Both the position numbers and the translations under genes were made by a program. A DNA stretch of 23,144 nt from positions 1 to 23,144 of the forward strand of contig VBCQ01000184.1 in assembly GCA_005882155.1 (NCBI GenBank), given 5' to 3'. Every line of letters starts with the position of its first letter. Within the stretch, counting starts at the first letter, position 1. The DNA is from Betaproteobacteria bacterium. Lineage in GTDB: Bacteria > Pseudomonadota > Gammaproteobacteria > Burkholderiales > Burkholderiaceae_C. The notes below the pieces were generated by a model, which saw only the letters and a program-made list of their open reading frames with translations, was not told the origin of the DNA and made no database searches. Positions 9,405 to 18,771 of the stretch are shown here, in pieces.

Positions 9405-9867
9405 TGACCGGGCGCTCGATGCCGTCGATGAACAGCTGCTGCGGGCACTGCAGGCCGACGGCCGCATCACCATCGTGCGCCTGGCCGAGCAGCTCGAGAT
9501 GGCCAGCTCGGCCGTCTACGAGCGGGTCGCACGCCTTAAGCGCGACGGCTTCATCGTTCGCTACGAGGCGGTGCTCAATCCCGACAAGCTCGGCCGCGGG
9601 CTGCTCGTGTTCAGCGCAGTGCGAGTATCCGACTCGTCGACACGCACCTGCGCTGCACTGCACGCGGCGGTGCGGACCTGCGACGAGGTCATCGAGTGCC
9701 ATCAGGTGGCCAGTGGGTTCGACTATCTGATCAAGTCGCGAGCCCGCGACATGCACGCCTATCGCGAGTTCGTGGCGTCGGTGTTGTGGAACCTGCCCGG
9801 CGTTCGCGATGTGCGCGCCTACGCCGTGCTCGACGAGGTCAAGCACCTCACGCGGATTCCGCTTTGA
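9382..9867 (+). CDS. Lrp/AsnC family transcriptional regulator (second of a tandem pair)
   Basis: A 161-residue paralogue of the preceding gene, with an N-terminal helix-turn-helix (about 12-65: LDAVDEQLLRALQADGRITI, LAEQLEMASSAVYERVARL) and a RAM domain ending in VWNLPGVRDVRAYAVL-type sequence. It has a distinct ligand-domain block, VASGFDYLIKSRARD. The ATG lies 23 nt inside the first lrp gene, in another frame and without a good Shine-Dalgarno, so translation is likely coupled to the upstream gene. The two proteins are clearly divergent, suggesting an old duplication and perhaps different ligands. A hairpin 28 nt after the stop should terminate the transcript. Targets are not known. Confidence 0.92.
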   Translation: MERRLLADDRALDAVDEQLLRALQADGRITIVRLAEQLEMASSAVYERVARLKRDGFIVRYEAVLNPDKLGRGLLVFSAVRVSDSSTRTCAALHAAVRTCDEVIECHQVASGFDYLIKSRARDMHAYREFVASVLWNLPGVRDVRAYAVLDEVKHLTRIPL

Positions 9868-9894
9868 GCCCGCGCGCCGTCGAGGCGCAAAGAA

Positions 9895-9920
9895 AAACAG
9901 CCACCCGAAGGTGGCTGTTT
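9895..9920. terminator. Shared bidirectional terminator between lrp and tRNA operons
   Basis: AAACAGCCACC and GGTGGCTGTTT form a perfect 11-bp stem around a CGAA tetraloop. On the minus strand it continues into TTTTTCTTT, a good terminator for the tRNA transcript; on the plus strand it is followed by TTT then CGCTT, serving the lrp pair. It lies between two convergent transcripts. Confidence 0.85.
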
Positions 9921-9932
9921 CGCTTCAAATGT

Positions 9933-10009
9933 TGGCGGAGTGGACGGGGCTCGAACCCGCGACCCCCGGCGTGACAGGCCGGTATTCTAACCAACTGAAC
10001 TACCACTCC
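9933..10009 (-). tRNA. tRNA-Asp (anticodon GUC)
   Basis: A 77-nt cloverleaf with an acceptor stem GGAGTGG pairing to CCACTCC, D-arm GTTCAGTTGGTTAGAAT, an anticodon stem CCGGC/GCCGG around loop CTGTCAC (anticodon GTC), and T-arm GGGTTCGAGCCCC. The 3' CCA is encoded. It is the last gene before the shared terminator. Confidence 0.97.
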
Positions 10010-10080
10010 TTGTGGTCTGACTCTTCACTGCAGCATGTTCCGCTTTGAACTTTAGTTCTCTGCGCAAGCCTTGCCAAACT

Positions 10081-10156
10081 TGGCGTCCCCTAGGGGATTC
10101 GAACCCCTGTAATCACCGTGAAAGGGTGGTGTCCTAGGCCTCTAGACGAAGGGGAC
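10081..10156 (-). tRNA. tRNA-Glu (anticodon UUC)
   Basis: A 76-nt cloverleaf starting GTCCCCT, with an anticodon loop CTTTCAC (anticodon TTC), T-arm GGGGTTCGAATCCCC and an encoded CCA end. It is the substrate of GluRS, whose gene lies just upstream in the same direction. It is separated by 71 nt from tRNA-Asp and 36 nt from tRNA-Ala. Confidence 0.97.
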
Positions 10157-10192
10157 ATGTCTTCATCGTCTTGAACTGCGCGCCACCCATTT

Positions 10193-10268
<76 letters not shown>

Positions 10269-10316
10269 TCTTTTTTGAACCGCAGAAGGTCGTCGCGCCG
10301 TTCAAGCGAGACCGCG

Positions 10317-10346
10317 ATTATAGCGAGCTTTTCAATCGCCTCGCAA
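10317..10346 (-). promoter_or_regulatory. Sigma-70 promoter of the tRNA cluster, overlapping the end of gltX
   Basis: On the minus strand TTGCGA (10341-10346) and a perfect TATAAT (10317-10322) are 18 bp apart, followed by a GC-rich discriminator (CGCGG), the form seen at stringently controlled stable-RNA promoters. The start would lie about 40 nt before tRNA-Ala. The -35 box falls inside the last codons of gltX. Confidence 0.6.
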
Positions 10347-11630
10347 ACGCGCGAGCACCGTTTCACGAGGGAATAGCTCGAGCACCGCGTCGAGCGAAGG
10401 GGTCTGCGCGCGGCCGCAGACGAGCACGCGGACAGCATGCGCGAGCTGCGGCATCTTGAGACTGTGCGCCGTCAATGTGTTCTTGATCGCGACGCTGATC
10501 GCGGCCTTGTTCCACTCGATGTCGGCGAGCTTGCTGCGCAAGGTGTGCAACGCCGGCTTCACCGCATCGGTGACATGCGTCGCGAGGTCTTCTTCCCGCG
10601 GCCGCACGTCGGCGAAGTACATCGCGACCCAATCGGCGAGCTCCACGGTCGTCGAGCAACGATCCTTGAACAGCGGGCACAGGGGCGCGACCTGCTGAAC
10701 GCTCGCCGCGATGCCACGGCGATCGAGTTGCTGTGAGACAAGCGCTGCAAGCCGCGTCTCTTCGATCGTCTTCAGGTAGTGCGCGTTGACCCAGTTCAAC
10801 TTGGCCGGATCCCATTGCGCCGGGCTCTTCGACAGGTGCGTGCCATCGAACCACGCGATCAACTGCTCTCGCGTGAAGAGCTCTTCGTCGCCATGGCTCC
10901 AACCCAGGCGCGCCAGATAGTTCAGCATCGCCTCGGGCAGATAGCCCGCGTCTTCGTATGCCGTCACGCTGACCGCGCCGCGACGCTTCGACAGCTTCAG
11001 CCCGTCGTCGCCGAGGATGATCGGCACGTGGCCGAACAACGGCAGCGGTGCGCCGAGCGCGTTGAAGATGTTGATCTGCCACGGCGTGTTGTTGACATGC
11101 TCGTCGCCGCGGAAAACGTGGCTCACGTTCATGTCCCAGTCGTCGACGACAACGCAGAAGTTGTAGGTCGGAATGCCGTCGGGGCGGACGATGATGAGGT
11201 CGTCGATCTCCTTGTTCGAGATGCTGATCGGTCCTTTGACAAGGTCGTCCCAGGTCACGGCGCCGTCGAGCGGATTGCGAAAGCGAATCACCGGATCGAC
11301 CCCGGTCGGCGCGGGCGGCAGCACCTTGCCCGGCTCCGGGCGCCAGCGGCCGTCGTAGCGGGTTTTCTCGCCGCGTGCTCGCTGCTCCAGCCGTTGCATC
11401 TGGTAGATCGGCCCTTCGTCGCAATCGAGACCCAGCCACTTCATCGACGCGAGAATCTGCTCCACCGAATCCTGCGTCGACCGCGCGACATCGGTGTCCT
11501 CGATTCGCAGGATGAAGTCGCCGCCGAAGTGGCGGGCAAACGCCCACGAGAACAGCGCTGTTCTCGCCGTTCCCAAATGAAGAAAGCCGGTCGGTGACGG
11601 CGCGATGCGGGTGCGGACTCGTCGATTCAT
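10332..11630 (-). CDS. gltX: Glutamyl-tRNA synthetase, lacking an internal segment
   Basis: GluRS charges tRNA-Glu with glutamate in the cytoplasm. The class-I signatures are present: the HIGH-type motif HLGT at 18-21 within PSPTGFLHLG, and KLSKR (KMSKS motif) in DDGLKLSKRRGA, followed by the anticodon-binding helical domain. Length is 432 residues against about 465-470 usual. The gap is at residue 81: QMQRL is followed at once by EQRARGEKTRYDGRW, whereas relatives have about 35 residues between these blocks (helix DRYREV..., then the Y-x-Y-C-S part of the tRNA acceptor-binding subdomain). The reading frame is kept across the join at about 11382-11390. Whether this enzyme is active is unclear; GltX is normally essential. 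It lies 11 nt downstream of metZ and leads into the tRNA cluster. The start MNRRVRTRIAPSP at 11630 matches the family. Confidence 0.93.
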   Translation of the reverse strand: MNRRVRTRIAPSPTGFLHLGTARTALFSWAFARHFGGDFILRIEDTDVARSTQDSVEQILASMKWLGLDCDEGPIYQMQRLEQRARGEKTRYDGRWRPEPGKVLPPAPTGVDPVIRFRNPLDGAVTWDDLVKGPISISNKEIDDLIIVRPDGIPTYNFCVVVDDWDMNVSHVFRGDEHVNNTPWQINIFNALGAPLPLFGHVPIILGDDGLKLSKRRGAVSVTAYEDAGYLPEAMLNYLARLGWSHGDEELFTREQLIAWFDGTHLSKSPAQWDPAKLNWVNAHYLKTIEETRLAALVSQQLDRRGIAASVQQVAPLCPLFKDRCSTTVELADWVAMYFADVRPREEDLATHVTDAVKPALHTLRSKLADIEWNKAAISVAIKNTLTAHSLKMPQLAHAVRVLVCGRAQTPSLDAVLELFPRETVLARLRGD

Positions 11631-11641
11631 GCGAGACGGAT

Positions 11642-12868
11642 TCACAGCGTCGACAAGCCGCGCAGCAGGTCGGTCTTGATGTCCTCGACATCGTCCAGTC
11701 CCACCGCGACGCGGACCATTCCTTGCGTGATGCCGGCTGCCAGGCGCTGCTCCTCGGTCAGCCGCGCATGCGTGGTGCTGGCGGGGTGCGTGATCGTGGT
11801 CTTGGTGTCGCCGAGGTTCGCGGTGATCGAGCAGACGCGCGTGCTGTCGACGACGTGGAACGCATTCTTGCGACCGATGTCGGCGCCCTTGCCGCGCACG
11901 ATGAATGACACGACCGCACCGCCGTTGCCGGATTGTTGCGCCATCGCGAGCTCGTGCTGCGGGTGCGACTTCAGCCCCGGGTAGTACACGCGCTCGACCT
12001 GCGCTTGCTGCTCGAGCCACGACGCCAACACGCCGGCACGCTGGCTTTGGGCCTGCATGCGAATCGACAAGGTCTCGAGGCCCTTCAGCACGACCCACGC
12101 GTTGAACGGCGACAAGGTCATGCCGCAGCTTCGCATCAGCGGAGCGAACCGATCGTTGATGAGCTCGTCGCTCGCGCAGATCGCGCCGGCGATGACGCGT
12201 CCCTGTCCATCGAGATACTTCGTGCCCGAGTGGATGATGAGGTCCGCACCGTATTCGACCGGGCGCTGCAGTGCGGGTGTGCAAAAGCAGTTGTCGACCG
12301 CGAGCAATGCGTTGTTGGCATGTGCGATGTCGGCCAGCGCGCGGATGTCGCAGACCTCGGTCAGCGGATTGGTCGGCGACTCGGCGAACAGCAGCTTCGT
12401 GTTCGGCCTGACCGCGCGGCGCCACTCGTTCACGTCGGTCTGCGAGACGAAGGTCGACTCGACGCCGAACTTCGCGAAGTCGCCGCTGAGCAAGCGAATC
12501 GTCGTGCCGAAAACGCTCTGCGAGCAGATTACATGATCGCCGGCCTTCAGCAAGCCGAGCACGAGAAGCATGATGGCGCTCATGCCGCTTGCCGTGCCGA
12601 TGCAGGCCTGCATGCCTTCCATCGCAGCGAGACGCCGCTCCATCATCGTGACCGTCGGATTGGTGAAGCGCGAATAAATGAACGCTTCCTGCTCGTTGGC
12701 GAAGCGTGCGGCCGCGGTCGCGGCGTCGGGGTGAACGAAGCTGCTGGTCAGGAACAACGCTTCGGAGTTTTCGCCCCACGCACTCGCGGGAAGGCCTTCG
12801 CGAACGGCAAGCGTGTCGAGCCGCACATCGTCGGGCAGCTGCACGCGGGGAATTTTCTTGTCGGTCAT
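11642..12868 (-). CDS. metZ: O-succinylhomoserine sulfhydrylase
   Basis: MetZ makes homocysteine directly from O-succinylhomoserine and sulfide in methionine synthesis. The 408-residue protein is a full-length Cys/Met-metabolism PLP enzyme. YSRFTNPTVTMMERRLAALEG-type sequence surrounds the substrate-binding Tyr/Arg, TASGMSAI follows, AVDNCF carries the cofactor Asp192, and HSGTKYLDGQG carries the PLP lysine, Lys217. The C-terminal half has SITANLGDTKTTITHPASTTH, a hallmark of the family. The start MTDKKIPRVQ at 12868 has GGAGTG 7 nt upstream, inside the end of purF (gap 5 nt). The purF-metZ pairing is conserved in beta- and gamma-proteobacteria such as Pseudomonas and favours MetZ over cystathionine gamma-synthase. 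Confidence 0.93.
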   Translation of the reverse strand: MTDKKIPRVQLPDDVRLDTLAVREGLPASAWGENSEALFLTSSFVHPDAATAAARFANEQEAFIYSRFTNPTVTMMERRLAAMEGMQACIGTASGMSAIMLLVLGLLKAGDHVICSQSVFGTTIRLLSGDFAKFGVESTFVSQTDVNEWRRAVRPNTKLLFAESPTNPLTEVCDIRALADIAHANNALLAVDNCFCTPALQRPVEYGADLIIHSGTKYLDGQGRVIAGAICASDELINDRFAPLMRSCGMTLSPFNAWVVLKGLETLSIRMQAQSQRAGVLASWLEQQAQVERVYYPGLKSHPQHELAMAQQSGNGGAVVSFIVRGKGADIGRKNAFHVVDSTRVCSITANLGDTKTTITHPASTTHARLTEEQRLAAGITQGMVRVAVGLDDVEDIKTDLLRGLSTL

Positions 12869-12873
12869 TCGGT

Positions 12874-14391
12874 TCACTCCGCAGCGCTTTGCAGGGCGAG
12901 GCGCGAGCGGTCCGCGTCTTCGTCGTCGTCGCTTTGCGATCGGCGTTGCGCGGCGATCGCGTCGAAGTCCGCGGCCGTCACGTCGCCGGTGATGTAGTGG
13001 CCGTCGAAGCACGACGCTTCGAAGCCGGTGAGCTTCGGGTTCAACTGGCTCACGACGCGCTTCATCGCCGCCACGTCCTGGTAGATCAGCGCGTCGGCGC
13101 CGATGAACTCGCGGATCTCTTCGATGCTGCGGTTGTGCGCGATGAGCTCGTCCTTGGTCGGCATGTCGATGCCGTAGACATTGGGGTAACGCACCGGCGG
13201 CGCCGCCGACGCCATGTAGACCTTGCGCGCACCGGCCTCGCGCGCCATCTGCACGATCTCTTTGCTGGTCGTGCCGCGGACGATCGAGTCGTCGACGAGC
13301 AGCACGTTGCGGCCCTTGAACTCGGAGACGATCGCGTTGAGCTTCTGGCGCACCGACTTCTTGCGCATGCCCTGCCCCGGCATGATGAAGGTGCGGCCGA
13401 CATAGCGGTTCTTGACGAAGCCTTCGCGATACGGCTTGCCGATCTTCTGTGCGAGCTGCATCGCCGACGGTCGGCTCGACTCGGGGATCGGGATCACGAC
13501 GTCGATCTCGTTCGGCGGCATCGTCGAGATGAGCCGTTGCGCCAGCGTCTCGCCCATGTTCAAGCGCGCCTGGTAGACCGACACGCCGTCCATTACCGAG
13601 TCGGGTCGCGCGAGGTACACGAACTCGAACATGCAAGGGTTCAGCGTCGGGTTGTCGGCACACTGCTGGGTGTGGATCTGGCCCTCGAGGTCGATGAACA
13701 CTGCCTCACCGGGTGCCACATCGCGGATCAGCTTGTGGCCGGTACCTTCGAGTGCCACCGATTCGCTCGCCACCATCACCTCGCGGCCCTCGGGCGTCTG
13801 GCCTTCGCCGAAGCACAGCGGACGAATGCCGAACGGGTCGCGAAATGCGAGCAGGCCGTGGCCGGCGATCAGCGCGACGACGGCGTACGAGCCCTTGATG
13901 CGCTTGTGCACCGCACGCACTGCCTTGAAGATTTCATCGCGCGACAAGGGCAGGTCGCGCGCCGCCTGCTCGAGCTCGTGCGCGAGGATGTTGATCAGCA
14001 CCTCGGTGTCGCTCTCGGTGTTGATGTGGCGGCGGTCGATGTCGAACAGCTCCTTCTTCAACACGTGCGCGTTGGTCAGATTGCCGTTGTGAACCAGCAC
14101 GATGCCGAACGGCGCGTTGACGTAGAACGGCTGCGCCTCTTCCTCGCTGTACGCGTTGCCGGCTGTCGGATAACGCACCTGGCCGAGGCCCACCGTCCCC
14201 GGCAGGCCGCGCATGTTGCGGGTGCGGAACACATCGCGCACCATGCCGCGCGCCTTGTGCATGAAGCAGCGCGTGCCCTGCATCGTGACGATGCCCGCAG
14301 CGTCTTGCCCGCGGTGCTGCAGCAGCAGCAGCGCGTCGTAGATCAGCTGGTTGACCGGGGCTTTCGAGATCACACCGACGATGCCACACAT
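12874..14391 (-). CDS. purF: Amidophosphoribosyltransferase
   Basis: PurF catalyses the first committed step of purine synthesis, forming phosphoribosylamine from PRPP and glutamine. The 505-residue protein is full length. It begins MCGIVGV with the catalytic Cys2 of the Ntn-type glutaminase domain (residues 1 to about 235, including LLLLQHRGQDAAGI, GQVRYPTAG and HNGNLTN). The phosphoribosyltransferase domain follows with the PRPP loop VLLVDDSIVRGTTSKEI. The C-terminal tail is acidic (SDDDEDADRS), presumably lineage-specific. Unlike Bacillus PurF it has no propeptide and no iron-sulfur cysteine pattern was noted. The ATG has GGAG 7 nt upstream. It follows cvpA, an association also seen in E. 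coli (cvpA-purF). No PurR-type operator was recognised. Confidence 0.96.
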   Translation of the reverse strand: MCGIVGVISKAPVNQLIYDALLLLQHRGQDAAGIVTMQGTRCFMHKARGMVRDVFRTRNMRGLPGTVGLGQVRYPTAGNAYSEEEAQPFYVNAPFGIVLVHNGNLTNAHVLKKELFDIDRRHINTESDTEVLINILAHELEQAARDLPLSRDEIFKAVRAVHKRIKGSYAVVALIAGHGLLAFRDPFGIRPLCFGEGQTPEGREVMVASESVALEGTGHKLIRDVAPGEAVFIDLEGQIHTQQCADNPTLNPCMFEFVYLARPDSVMDGVSVYQARLNMGETLAQRLISTMPPNEIDVVIPIPESSRPSAMQLAQKIGKPYREGFVKNRYVGRTFIMPGQGMRKKSVRQKLNAIVSEFKGRNVLLVDDSIVRGTTSKEIVQMAREAGARKVYMASAAPPVRYPNVYGIDMPTKDELIAHNRSIEEIREFIGADALIYQDVAAMKRVVSQLNPKLTGFEASCFDGHYITGDVTAADFDAIAAQRRSQSDDDEDADRSRLALQSAAE

Positions 14392-14420
14392 GGGTTACTC
14401 CAGATTCAAACGTCTTGCGC

Positions 14421-14909
14421 TCAGCGCGGCAGATGCTCGGCGATCTGCCGCGGCAGCATCGGCTTCAGGCCATGCAAGGCGTCGCTCGACCAGACCGCGC
14501 CGCGCGACTCTTTCCACGCCGGCGACTTCGCCAGCGACGTGAGCAGCACGACCGTGGTCAGCGCGAGCAGAACGACACAACCGCGCGCGAAGCCGAAGGT
14601 CGCACCGAGCAGCCGATCGACCCCGCTCAGCGGCGTCGCGCGAATCAGCATGCGCAGCAGGCGGGCCGTCACACCCCAGATGATCAACACCGCAATGAAA
14701 GTCAATGCGAACGCCGCCGCATGATTCAAGGCCGACCCGGGAGAACCGACCGGCAGATGCGGCGCGACGTCGGGCGCGAACCATTGAGCAGCGATGTAGG
14801 CCGCAAGCCAGCCGAGCAGCGACAGCACCTCGAACACGACGCCGCGCAGCAGGCCGACAAGCATCGACAGCAGCAGGATGGCGAGAAACGCGATGTCGAC
14901 CCAGGGCAT
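14421..14909 (-). CDS. cvpA: CvpA family inner-membrane protein
   Basis: The 162-residue membrane protein has four predicted helices at about 5-25, 30-48, 62-88 and 103-125, and opens with the characteristic VDIAFLAILLLSMLVGLLRG. CvpA was named for its need in colicin V production and contributes to envelope integrity; its molecular role is unsettled. A CGGAG ribosome site lies 6 nt before the ATG. It sits 29 nt upstream of purF and 18 nt downstream of the SPOR-domain gene, the same order as in Pseudomonas and E. coli (dedD-cvpA-purF). Confidence 0.92.
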   Translation of the reverse strand: MPWVDIAFLAILLLSMLVGLLRGVVFEVLSLLGWLAAYIAAQWFAPDVAPHLPVGSPGSALNHAAAFALTFIAVLIIWGVTARLLRMLIRATPLSGVDRLLGATFGFARGCVVLLALTTVVLLTSLAKSPAWKESRGAVWSSDALHGLKPMLPRQIAEHLPR

Positions 14910-14927
14910 GGTGTGCTCCGCCTTGCA

Positions 14928-15686
14928 TCACAGCGTCAGCACGACGGCAGCAACGCCGGCCGCCTTGGCCTTGGCCAGCGCGCGATCGGCTTCGTCGCGC
15001 GATGCGAACGGGCCGACACGCACGCGAATGCGGCTGCCCGACGGCGTCTCCGCGACTTGGGTGTAGGTCTTCAAGCCGAGCTTCTCGACCTTGAGCCGCG
15101 TTTCGCGCGCTGCGGTCGGGTCGGCGAACGCGCCGACCTGCACGACGTAGCGCGCGCCGTCCTTCGTTGAAGGGTTGGCGTCGGCCACGCTCGGCGCATG
15201 CGTCGGTTCAGCAGCCGGCGCGGCGATCTTCGCAGCGGGCGGTGTGGCGGCGACGGGCGCCTTGACGGGCGCGGGCGGCTCGATCGGCTTCGTCGCAGAT
15301 GCGGAGGCCTTGGTCGCCGGTGCCGGCACCTCGCGGCCCGCATCGGCGCGCGTCTCGGTGATGATCTCGGTCGATGCAGTCGATGCAGCAGGCTCGACCG
15401 GCATCACCGCCGTCGGCGCTTTGCGGCGCGCAGCCGGCATCACCAACGGCGGTGCGCTGTCCTTGCGCGGAATTTCGATCGAGATGTCGACCGGAATCGG
15501 CCGCGGCTGAGTCTCGAACAGCAGCGGAAACCCGACGATGCCGATGAGCACCAGCACCGCAGCACCGATGAGCCGGCGGCGCGCGCGTGTGCGCGCCTGC
15601 TGAACGGAATCGGCCGAGGCCTCGCGTGCAGCGGGCTTGGCAGCACGGGCGCCGGATTGGCTACGGAAGATCGACAACAGACCCAT
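14928..15686 (-). CDS. dedD: SPOR-domain cell-division protein, DedD-like
   Basis: The 252-residue bitopic inner-membrane protein has a cytoplasmic basic N-terminus, a single transmembrane helix at about 38-57 (RLIGAAVLVLIGIVGFPLLF), and the FETQPRPIPVDISIEIP stretch typical of DedD. A long low-complexity Ala/Pro/Lys periplasmic linker (about 85-170) leads to a C-terminal SPOR domain (about 174-252: YVVQVGAFADPTAARETRLK, then RVRVGPFASRDEADRA). SPOR domains bind denuded septal peptidoglycan, so the protein should localise to the division site. Position between folC and cvpA is the conserved place of dedD. An 80-nt gap separates it from folC; no clear Shine-Dalgarno precedes the ATG. Confidence 0.88.
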   Translation of the reverse strand: MGLLSIFRSQSGARAAKPAAREASADSVQQARTRARRRLIGAAVLVLIGIVGFPLLFETQPRPIPVDISIEIPRKDSAPPLVMPAARRKAPTAVMPVEPAASTASTEIITETRADAGREVPAPATKASASATKPIEPPAPVKAPVAATPPAAKIAAPAAEPTHAPSVADANPSTKDGARYVVQVGAFADPTAARETRLKVEKLGLKTYTQVAETPSGSRIRVRVGPFASRDEADRALAKAKAAGVAAVVLTL

Positions 15687-15766
15687 GCAGTGCGGTTTTC
15701 TCGAGTGCGGGAAGGCGTGTTGCTGTGCCCCGCATCACGCTGCCGTGAAGCAGCAGCACCGCCGAA

Positions 15767-17092
15767 TCAGCCGATGTGCGCTGCGGCCAACCGGGGCAGG
15801 CCTTCCTTCAGCACGCCACCCACGGTGTAGAAGGAGCCGAAGACGATGATTCTATCAGTGGGGTCTGCGCCGACGAGGGCGGCGCGCAGTGCGGCGAGCG
15901 GTTCGGCATGGCACGACACCGTGACCGGCCCCGGCCCCGCCAACGCGAGGCGCGAATGCAGCGCTTGCAGCTCGGACGCCTTCGCTGCGCGCGGCAACGG
16001 CAAGTCGGTGAAATGCCACGCATCGACGAGCGGCGCCATGCGCGACAGCATCGCTTCGAGGTCCTTGTCGCGCATCGCACCGAACACCGCATGGGTGCGC
16101 GGGAAGAACCCCATCTGATCGAGATTCAACGCGAGAGTCGCGACCGCATGCGGGTTGTGCGCGACATCGAGCACGAGCGTCGGTTGCCCCGGCACGATCT
16201 GGAAGCGACCCGGCAACTCGACCATCGCAAAGCCGTTGCGTACGGCTTGCGCAGGGATGGGCAGCGTCTCGTGCAGCGCATCGAACGCGGCGAGCACGCC
16301 CGACGCGTTGAGCAATTGGTTGGCGCCGCGCAGCGCAGGATACGCGAGCGCATTGAAGCGCTTGTGGCGCCCCGCCCACGACCATTGCTGCTTGTCGCCG
16401 GCGTAGTTGAAGTCGCGGCCGAACAGCCACAGGTCGGCCTGAATCTCACGAGCGTGATCGACGAGGCTTTGCGGCGGCACCGGGTCGCTGACGATGACCG
16501 GCTTGCCGGTGCGCATGATGCCGGCCTTCTCGCGGCCGATCGATTCGCGGTCGGGTCCAAGGTACTCGACGTGATCGATGGCGATGCTCGTGATGACGGC
16601 GCAGTCGGCATCGAACACGTTCACCGCGTCGAGCCGGCCGCCGAGCCCGACCTCGAGGATCACCAGATCGAGCGCGGCCTGCGACAGCAGTCGCGCAATC
16701 GCGAGCGTAGTGAACTCGAAGTAAGTCAGGCCGATGTCGCCGCGCGCGCGCTCCACTGCTTCGAAGTGCGGCACCAGCTCATCGGCGGCCACCATCGCGC
16801 CGTTGACGCGGCAGCGCTCTTCGAAGTGCACCAGATGCGGCTTGGCGTACAGGCCGACGCGGTAGCCAGCCTGCAGCGCGATGGCCTCGAGCATCGCGCA
16901 GGTCGAGCCTTTGCCGTTGGTGCCAGCCACCGTGATCAGCGGCACGCTGAACGCGATCCCGAGCTGGTCCTTGACGCGCTGCGCGCGGTCGAGCGAGAGA
17001 TCGATTTCCTTCGGGTGCAGCCGCTCGCAGCGCGCGAGCCAGTCGTCGAGCGTTGTCGGCAGAGAGGGTGACTGCACGCTCGCAGAGGTCAC
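15767..17092 (-). CDS. folC: Dihydrofolate synthase / folylpolyglutamate synthase
   Basis: FolC adds glutamate to dihydropteroate and then to folates, using ATP. The 441-residue protein belongs to the Mur ligase fold. Its P-loop TVAGTNGKGSTCAMLEA is at about 54-70, the folate-binding YAKPHLVHFEER follows, then TSIAIDHVEYLG and VILEVGLGGRLDAVN, and the C-terminal domain has LDVAHNPHA and GAMRDKDLEAM. Length and motifs are complete. The start is a GTG placed directly after the accD TGA with no intervening base, so it is probably translated by re-initiation from accD. The accD-folC-dedD order is widely conserved in proteobacteria. Confidence 0.95.
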   Translation of the reverse strand: MTSASVQSPSLPTTLDDWLARCERLHPKEIDLSLDRAQRVKDQLGIAFSVPLITVAGTNGKGSTCAMLEAIALQAGYRVGLYAKPHLVHFEERCRVNGAMVAADELVPHFEAVERARGDIGLTYFEFTTLAIARLLSQAALDLVILEVGLGGRLDAVNVFDADCAVITSIAIDHVEYLGPDRESIGREKAGIMRTGKPVIVSDPVPPQSLVDHAREIQADLWLFGRDFNYAGDKQQWSWAGRHKRFNALAYPALRGANQLLNASGVLAAFDALHETLPIPAQAVRNGFAMVELPGRFQIVPGQPTLVLDVAHNPHAVATLALNLDQMGFFPRTHAVFGAMRDKDLEAMLSRMAPLVDAWHFTDLPLPRAAKASELQALHSRLALAGPGPVTVSCHAEPLAALRAALVGADPTDRIIVFGSFYTVGGVLKEGLPRLAAAHIG

Positions 17093-17961
<869 letters not shown>

Positions 17962-17965
<4 letters not shown>

Positions 17966-18771
17966 GCTTGAACTCCTTCCAAGGAATCGAGCGCCGCGCG
18001 GATGTCGGCGATGAAGCGCCCACCCGCGGAGGCGACATTGTCGCGCGATTGGGTTTCCAGCAGTTGGACGATGGCCGAGCCGATGACGACGGCGTCGGAC
18101 ACCGCTGCGACCGCTTTCGCCGACTGAGCATCGCGAATGCCGAAGCCCACACCGACCGGCAGCTTCACATGGGACTTGATGCGCGGCACCATCTGCGCCA
18201 CCGCCGCGGTGTCGAGATGGCCCGCACCCGTCACGCCTTTAAGCGAGACGTAATAGACGTAGCCGCTCGCAACTCGGGCGACGTCTTTCATGCGTTGCTC
18301 GGTCGACGTGGGCGCGAGTAGGAAGATCGGGTCCATGCCTTGGGAGCGCAACGTGACGGCAAAGGTCTCGCATTCTTCGGGCGGATAGTCGACGACGAGC
18401 ACGCCATCGACGCCCGCCTTTTTCGCGTCGCTGACGAAGCGATCAATACCGTAGCGCTCGATCGGGTTCGCGTAGCCCATCAACACGATCGGCGTCGTGT
18501 TGTTCTTCGCGCGGAAAGCTCGCACGAAATCCAACACCTGCGGCATGCCGATGTGCTTGCCGAGCGCGCGTTCGGCGGCACGTTGAATGACCGGGCCATC
18601 GGCCATCGGATCGGAAAACGGCACACCGAGCTCGATGATGTCGGCACCCGATTCGGCCATCGCGAGCATCAGCTCGACGGTCGCATCGGGATACGGATCG
18701 CCGGCCGTGACGTAGGGGATCAGGGCCTTGCGGCGCTTCAGTGCGGCGAACGCCGCGGCGATGCGGCTCAT
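17962..18771 (-). CDS. trpA: Tryptophan synthase alpha chain
   Basis: TrpA cleaves indole-3-glycerol phosphate and channels indole to TrpB. The 269-residue TIM barrel has the catalytic acids Glu47 (DIIELGVPFSDP) and Asp58 (MADGP), the mobile loop after VDYPPEE, the phosphate-binding GVTGAGH and the C-terminal VGFGIRDAQSA block. The ATG at 18771 overlaps the trpB TGA by 4 nt; a frame extension further upstream to 18936 lies inside trpB and is not used. It is complete and matches family length. Confidence 0.96.
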
